Shown here one piece after another: positions 58,074 to 64,000 of a stretch of 64,000 nucleotides of DNA. Position numbers and translations under genes: made by a program. Below the pieces are notes generated by a model. That model ran no database searches, was not told the origin of the DNA, and saw only the letters and a program-made list of their open reading frames with translations. Source of the stretch: Heliocidaris erythrogramma (taxonomy: Eukaryota > Echinodermata > Echinoidea > Camarodonta > Echinometridae); contig CM046853.1 in NCBI GenBank assembly GCA_025617745.1, positions 4,336,873 through 4,400,872 of the forward strand. Reading direction: 5' to 3'. How positions within the stretch are numbered: the first letter of the stretch is position 1; every line of letters starts with the position of its first letter.

Positions 58074-58763
58074 CTACAAAAGGATAAAATTGTCAAAGAA
58101 AGTAATGATGTCAAAGCCAACAAATATTTAAACTACATATGCTGTTTTGAGTAAAACACAAATTTTTGTGAAGGCATAATATAATAATATATCAGTCCAA
58201 AGTGCATTTGTCCTCGGGGGAAAATGACCAGAAAATCTTGATTTACGAAGTATTAGATGCAGTCAAACAGGTTCTGGGTCCTCTCGCATAAAAAGTTGCG
58301 TTTCATGGCAACTCAAAATAATAAACTCAAGTCCCATATATACATGTACGCGATCCTGATCGGTTGAAAATCAAGTTGTATTTAATTTTTTTTCATTTGT
58401 TTAAACTTTTTATGCAAGAGGGTCCTTTGGGTTAAAATGAGAGAGAGCTCAAAGGAAACCAATAAAGGTGGGCACCATAGTATACCTGTAATCTTCAAAG
58501 TACCTTTATAAGATAATATATCTTATGTTTTGGTACTCCCTCAAAAAGTTTTCGTCAGATTTCTAGGATTTTTCGTGATAAATAGCACGATACTAGCAAT
58601 ACCAATAATGCTGTGACGATCTCACCTCCTGAAGTGAAATATTTTACAAATGAAAGGTAAAAAATAATTTATATTCCGGGCCAGGGATATAAATTCCAAA
58701 CAACGGCAGCGTGCACTATACACTATGATGCGTGCAAAAACCGATGAAGATTATGAAGATTAT

Positions 58764-59075
58764 GGCCCGTATTCTGAACTCTGGTTTAACTTAAACCATG
58801 GTCTAAATGTGTGGTTTAACTATGGGCAGCCAAATGTGACACAAATCTCTAACAGTAGATATTCAATTTATCAGCATTTTTGGTACTCAAACTTTTAAAA
58901 ACTGTCTGGGAATGATAAGTACAATAGTTTTCTGGACCATTAAAGCATGAGACCAGAATCCAGTAAACCTAAGGAACATACAGTGTAAACAAAGTTTTGA
59001 CATTTTTGGCTACCCATAGATAAACCACAGATTTAAACCATGGTTTAAGTTAAACCGGAGTTCAGAATACGGGCC
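58764..59075. mobile_element. Long-TIR MITE, GGCCCGTATTCTGAAC ends
   Basis: GGCCCGTATTCTGAACTCTG at the left and GTTCAGAATACGGGCC at the right; arms of about 80 bp contain TTTAACTTAAACCATGGT and ACCATGGTTTAAGTTAAA. 312 bp, little diverged. Confidence 0.92.
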
Positions 59076-59529
59076 TATGTGTATTCCACACACAGTGACA
59101 ACACATGTTGGGAGGGGAGCCATCAGGGTGAAAAGGTCCTGGGGTAGGGCAGTATGTTACCATGATATTGCGTTCCTTGCAGATATTTACAGTAAAATTC
59201 ATCGGAAATCATTGATGGAATACCATGTGATCTCGTACAAACCTCTTTTGATACAAGGAGAACAACATGAAACTATACTGAACACTTTCTTTCCAATTTT
59301 TTTTTTGCTATCAAAACTGTCCATGAGCTTTAAGGTCATGGATTTGATGAAATGATTGAAATGATGTACATTGTATCGAGATGGTCCACACACAAAAAAA
59401 TGGATTTCTTTAAAAATACATGTACATTGTACACAAGAGGGGAAAAAATCACATTATCTATCCAATCTTTAGAAATTCTCAGTCTATCAATTTGAACAGA
59501 ATCAGTGGTCAGCTGGTTATATACATGTA

Positions 59530-59818
59530 CATGTATTCATTGCTCATATATTTTTACACAAAACCTGTATGAAACAAATCTATTTTTTCATCAGAAACTA
59601 AGAAAATGAAAACTTCTGAAATTTTCTGTACTGAGCAAATGGGAGAGGAGCTCGCAAGATACGTCACAGCCAAATTTGTATTTGATTGATTACAACTGCA
59701 AAGATTCATAACTTTCTTATCTCTTATCATATTTTGCTCAAACCTTCACTGATCTGTTTCTTTAATTTTTCTGCATCTTTTAAAACCAACTTATAATCAG
59801 CTTGGACTTTCCCTTTAA
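59530..59818 (-). mobile_element. Right arm of TTAA-type foldback MITE
   Basis: ATTTGTATTTGATTGATTAC, ATTTTGCTCAAACCTT and CTTGGACTTTCCC then TTTAA, collinear with the right arm of 56976-57456. Confidence 0.8.
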
Positions 59819-60514
59819 CAATTAAGCAAACCATAACCCAATATTCTTAAATGCAACAATACAATTTCTCAAAAAATACATGAATTCCCAAGCAAACATA
59901 TGTACAGTACAGTACCGGTATTTAAATATGTTCCATCCACTTGTACATCAAAATAATTGGATTTTAATAAAATCTATTGTTTTACCCCTTGAACTTCCAT
60001 AAAGACATTGCATTACATGTTCAAAAGATATACAAGTCATGTACATGTATACATGTAGATGTTGTGTAGCTATAATTCTAAGAGACCATGTACAGTTACT
60101 CACATCCCATAAAAGCAAATGACAGATTGAAAGTGGCTATAATGTCAATTCTGCCTCACATATAAATCATCTATTAACAATAGCATGTTATGACAAAGAG
60201 ATCTTTAAGGAAATGGAGTGCCTTCCTCAAGTAATATTTCTAGTTTTAAACATAAACGAAACATATACTACTTTATACTACTAAGAGGATATATATTTAA
60301 GAGCAGTGTGCCATGATATGGTCTTATCAAAATAAAAGTTGAGCTAACCTCTCTCTTATGGTAAAGGGTGTGATAGCCAAATATTGCTTTTCAATATATT
60401 TTGGATATATAAAACAAACCTTGCAAACAAATAATGCATTAACTTTACAATAAGTGCTTATTATGGTAGAGAAGGGTAGATTTCAGTATTTCTTTTTATT
60501 TTCTTTTTTTTTTT

Positions 60515-63445
60515 TGATGATCTGGAATCTCTTATGTTAACTGTCAATTCCTCTGGTAAATCTGTCTGTGTGATGGGTGATTTTAATATTGATTTGCTGA
60601 GCAAAAGTCCTCACTCTCTTCGCTTCCAAAATATTTTAGATTCAAATGCATTCAGTATAATGATTGATAAGCCGACCAGGATTAGTGATCACTCGTCTTC
60701 ATTGCTAGATAACATTTTTATAAAGACATCTCAAGGCCGTTTTCAGTCTGGCTTGTTTTATTCTGAAATATCTGACCATCTCCCTGTGTTTTGCATATTT
60801 CATGGTTTTAAAACCAATGTTTTTCCTAAGAAAAGAGATGTAAGGAAGCGAAGAATTACTGATGAAGGGGTCTGTCGCCTTTTTTGGACCAAATTTCATT
60901 ACTTTTTCAATAAACATTTTCCATATGAGAAATCTAAAAACAAGATAAGAGGAAATCATCCATGGATAACCAGGGGTATTCTCCAATCAATAAAAAGGAG
61001 AAATATTCTTTATAAACGAAGTATTAAGCATTCAACGCATGAAAATATTGACAAATACAAGACATATCGGAACAGACTGACGTCAATTATACGCTACTCC
61101 CGTAAGTCATATTACTCCACACAATTTGAACAGGCAAGGGGCAATATGTCCTCTACTTGGAAAACTGTCAAAGATATATTACGTAAGCATGGAAACATTG
61201 CTACCCCAGAAAAGTTCACTCATGAAGGAAAAGAATATACTTCACCAAGAGATATTGCAAATGCATTTAACAGCTATTTTACTAATGTGGGTACAAATCA
61301 AGCAAAGTTAATAGATACAAATGGTACCAATTTTAGGAATTATTTACACAATTCATCCCAATTTTCTATCTTCTTCAGGCCAGCTAACTATCTAGAAATC
61401 TTCAATGTAGTATGTTTGCTCAAGAATAGTCACTCATGTGGCCATGATGAATTAAGCACATCCCTGTTAAAGCAGATTATTGGCTCAATTATAACCCCAG
61501 TTGTACACATTTGTAATCTCTCATTGTCGACAGGAGTGTTTCCTTCTAGTTTCAAACTAGCCAAAGTGATCCCGATTCATAAGAAAGATGATGCAAAGTT
61601 CATCTCTAATTATAGACCTATTTCAGTATTACCTAGCTTGTCTAAAATTTTAGAGAGAATTGTTTATAATAGGCTCTATGAATTTTTGGATAATCACAAG
61701 TACCTAAATTCTGAACAATATGGATTTAGGCGATGTCATTCTACCGACCTTGCATTGTTAAAATTTTACGACCGTGTGTCAACTGCCCTAGCAGCTCGGG
61801 AGCATGTTGTTGGCGTATTTATGGATCTCAGTAAAGCCTTCGATACACTTGATCACTCTATTCTTCTTTCTAAATTGGAGCACTATGGAATAAGAGGTAT
61901 TGCGTTACAGTGGTTTTCAAATTATTTATCTATGAGAAGCCAATATACCCATTGCAATTGTACAAATTCAGATGTTACTTTTCTAAAATGTGGCGTCCCC
62001 CAAGGATCTATTCTAGGTCCGCTATTATTTCTCATCTACATTAATGATATTTGTGATGTTTCCGCAGATTTGCATTATACCTTATTTGCGGATGATACAA
62101 GTGTCTTCTTGTCACATTGTAATATCCAAACGCTTGAACAAAAACTGAACTCAGAACTGCCAAAATTGACATTATGGTTCAGGAGTAACCTGCTCTCTCT
62201 AAATATAGGAAAAACCAATTTTATTCATTTTCAGGGAAGGAAATCTACAGGCAACAAACAATTAAATATTGAGGTGGATGGTATAGAGTTAGAGCGAAAG
62301 ACATGTACAAAGTTCCTTGGTGTGTATATCAATCAGAAGCTTGATTGGAGTGACCATGTGGCTCACATTGTTACCCCGATTTCTCGAAACATAGGTGTAT
62401 TGTACAGGGTTAAATGTTTTGTTGTTGATAGAATTTTATTGATATTATACAATACTCTTATACTACCATACATCTCATATTGCAATGTACTTTGGGCTAC
62501 ATCCAAGGTTTTAACTAACAATATCCTTCTCCTGCAAAAGAAAGCCATTCGCATATGTACTGGGTCTGGTCCCCGAGACCACACAAAGCCTTTATTTGTT
62601 AAGTTGAAGTGCCTGAAGGTCGATGATATAAACTACCTGCAAACCGCCTTATTCATGTTTCGTTTTAATGCCAAACTTTTGCCCGACTCATTTTCTTCTA
62701 TGTTTCAGCATAACAGCACCATTCACTCCTATCCCACCAGGCAGGCATCAAACATACATTTAGTCAATCCCCGCACAGCGTTAGCACATAAATCAATAAG
62801 ACATAGCGGTCCAGATATTTGGAATTCTCTTCCGCAAAATATCCGTAATTTGCAAACCCCACATTCGTTTAAAATGGCCGTAAAGCAAATTCTCCTTTTA
62901 AAGATGCATGAATTCCAAGGTACATAATTCAAAGGATGCTTTTATTTATGTTTACATTGTAATCGATGTTCTATGTATTGTACTTTACTATTACTTACTC
63001 ATCGAAGACTTGATAATATTATATTATTTGTCAACATTAGGGCACCCCATCTTTCTGATTCCTATTTTCTGCTTCTCTTTCCCTTGTAAATAAACTCTCT
63101 CTTCTTTTTTTTTCTATTCATATTTTTGTTTTTTATTCTATGTTATTCTGTAAATAAAGTTTGTTATTAGTGTCATCATTAGTTTTTTTCCTTTTATATG
63201 TATTATTTACAAAATGGAAAGGTATTGCAATGCTTCAAGCTTTAGCTTATATTGCCATACCTCTGCATGTTACTACGTTATCCATATATTGTACCTGTAT
63301 TATGATCATATTTGCCTTTTAATTCTGTTATTGAGTTACTCATACTTATTCTCATTTTTTTTTTTTTTTGGTCATAATGATCATTCTATGCAATACCATG
63401 TACCATGCAGAAATAATAATAAATAAATAAATAAATAAATAAATA
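60515..63445 (+). mobile_element. 5'-truncated non-LTR retrotransposon (LINE)
   Basis: The element runs from about 60515, next to a T14 tract, to an AATA repeat tail at 63409-63445. It contains one long intact reverse-transcriptase frame and about 0.5 kb of 3' untranslated sequence. The missing 5' part (ORF1 and first half of the endonuclease) is the usual result of incomplete target-primed reverse transcription. It lies antisense to the host gene, upstream of the first exon seen. The exact 5' junction and a target duplication could not be fixed. Confidence 0.88.
60534..62927 (+). CDS. LINE endonuclease C-terminus plus reverse transcriptase
   Basis: 797 codons without a stop or frameshift. 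Residues 1-100: end of an APE-type endonuclease (MGDFNIDLL, LLDNIFI, SDHLPVF). Residues about 330-600: reverse transcriptase, with FKLAKVIPIHKK, NYRPISVLPSLSKILERIV, QYGFRRCHST, GVFMDLSKAFDTLDH, GVPQGSILGPLLFLIYINDI and catalytic FADD (LFADDTSVFL). Residues about 650-797: thumb and the C-terminal region with TRQASNIHL and GPDIWNSLPQNIR. Motif wording points to the Jockey/CR1/L2 superfamily; clade not certain. The upstream frame is open only a short way, so the ATG at 60534 is not the native start. The intact frame implies recent insertion. Confidence 0.93.
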   Translation: MLTVNSSGKSVCVMGDFNIDLLSKSPHSLRFQNILDSNAFSIMIDKPTRISDHSSSLLDNIFIKTSQGRFQSGLFYSEISDHLPVFCIFHGFKTNVFPKKRDVRKRRITDEGVCRLFWTKFHYFFNKHFPYEKSKNKIRGNHPWITRGILQSIKRRNILYKRSIKHSTHENIDKYKTYRNRLTSIIRYSRKSYYSTQFEQARGNMSSTWKTVKDILRKHGNIATPEKFTHEGKEYTSPRDIANAFNSYFTNVGTNQAKLIDTNGTNFRNYLHNSSQFSIFFRPANYLEIFNVVCLLKNSHSCGHDELSTSLLKQIIGSIITPVVHICNLSLSTGVFPSSFKLAKVIPIHKKDDAKFISNYRPISVLPSLSKILERIVYNRLYEFLDNHKYLNSEQYGFRRCHSTDLALLKFYDRVSTALAAREHVVGVFMDLSKAFDTLDHSILLSKLEHYGIRGIALQWFSNYLSMRSQYTHCNCTNSDVTFLKCGVPQGSILGPLLFLIYINDICDVSADLHYTLFADDTSVFLSHCNIQTLEQKLNSELPKLTLWFRSNLLSLNIGKTNFIHFQGRKSTGNKQLNIEVDGIELERKTCTKFLGVYINQKLDWSDHVAHIVTPISRNIGVLYRVKCFVVDRILLILYNTLILPYISYCNVLWATSKVLTNNILLLQKKAIRICTGSGPRDHTKPLFVKLKCLKVDDINYLQTALFMFRFNAKLLPDSFSSMFQHNSTIHSYPTRQASNIHLVNPRTALAHKSIRHSGPDIWNSLPQNIRNLQTPHSFKMAVKQILLLKMHEFQGT

Positions 63446-64000
63446 TAGTGTCCAATAATCATTTAATGTACACATAGAAGATAGTGGCGCTGCATTTATA
63501 AAATTCTTTTTAAACCCTACATGTTGTATCATGTACATATATTTACAACTGTAGAATTTTCAGCGATCTCAAATACATCTGGTTGAATACCTTATAAAGG
63601 CCCACTCAGACATACATGTAAGGTGGAAAACTGCTGTTCATAAAACCACTGGGCAACAAAAGAATGTGCACTTCACATTTCTGTATTTTTGAACATGCAT
63701 ACAATGTACCAGTGAGTATGTGTAGCACCCATTGCCTTGTACATGAACATCTCTATTTTACCTCCATAACATAGCCTCTTGCCATTTATTTAAATGTTAG
63801 GTTTTCCAGCGGCATTTTTTACTGCTAATGTTCAAACAGAGCTTTAGTGTGTGTTTAGAAAACATATGGAAGAAGACTACAATTGCAAGCAAATGTTTAT
63901 TAAAGCTATGGACTATATGACTCAGACAGTCACTCAATATACACGTATGGAAAACTATTCCAGCTGTATTATATTGCATATTGCTACATTATGTTCATGT
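63446..64000. other. Anonymous sequence after the LINE
   Basis: AT-rich; no exon, repeat or RNA gene recognised. Confidence 0.5.

Larger units (their letters stand above)
58074..60514. other. Upstream intron of DOCK gene
   Basis: No exon recognised; the expected SH3-coding exons were sought and not seen. Holds the MITE 58764-59075 and the MITE arm 59530-59818; otherwise anonymous AT-rich DNA with several TACATGTAC palindromes. Confidence 0.55.

Noticed and set aside
58056-58064. ATG at 58064 as the gene start
   Set aside because: The frame is open to a good acceptor upstream, and DOCK3/4 proteins have an SH3 domain before this point.
1-64000. CRISPR arrays, bacterial operons, rRNA, phage or viral genes
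   Set aside because: None seen; intron-exon structure and repeats are those of an animal nuclear genome.

Overview
This is animal nuclear DNA: AT-rich, with GT-AG introns, tRNA-derived SINEs, a LINE and many short inverted-repeat transposons. The repeat mix (MITEs with GTTTCATAAA ends, TTAA-flanked MITEs, a tRNA-SINE with an ATT tail, tandem-core elements) suggests a marine deuterostome. An echinoderm, perhaps a sea urchin, is my best guess; I cannot prove it from the sequence.

One host gene fills almost the whole window on the minus strand. It is a DOCK-family guanine-nucleotide exchange factor of the DOCK3/DOCK4 class (Drosophila sponge class). I resolved 41 coding exons from 58073 down to about 1280. 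Every exon was placed from translated similarity, a splice acceptor and donor, and codon phase, and the phases close across all junctions. The exons cover the helical region after the missing SH3 domain (exon 1), the region leading to DHR-1 (2-7), the lipid-binding C2/DHR-1 domain (8-12), the helical/ARM-like middle (13-25), the catalytic DHR-2 domain (26-35) and a Ser/Pro-rich tail with SH3-ligand motifs (36-41). The promoter, start codon and SH3 exons lie beyond 64000. The 3' end is either the in-frame stop at 1280 or further exons outside the window.

The introns are crowded with mobile DNA. There are two tRNA-SINEs (2740-3048, 42771-43050), a 5'-truncated LINE with an open RT frame (60515-63445), and four elements with short terminal inverted repeats and a tandem-repeat core (13023-13748, 26882-28155, 41117-42119, 43765-44217). 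Many are MITEs: TTAA-flanked, TA-flanked, and palindromic 'TTTCATAAA' types. Three are foldback elements with 12-13 bp direct repeats and/or hammerhead-like motifs. A 1.26 kb element carries a THAP-domain fragment (36077-37333).

Features most worth a second look: a 90-bp five-fold tandem duplication spanning the 3' end of exon 10 and its splice donor; a partial copy of exon 19 exactly 100 bp downstream; duplicated C-terminal exons 40 and 41 carrying Crk-type proline motifs; repeated placement of MITE ends within 10-45 nt of splice donors; and the foldback elements that may be Penelope-derived. I found no bacterial, viral or CRISPR features.
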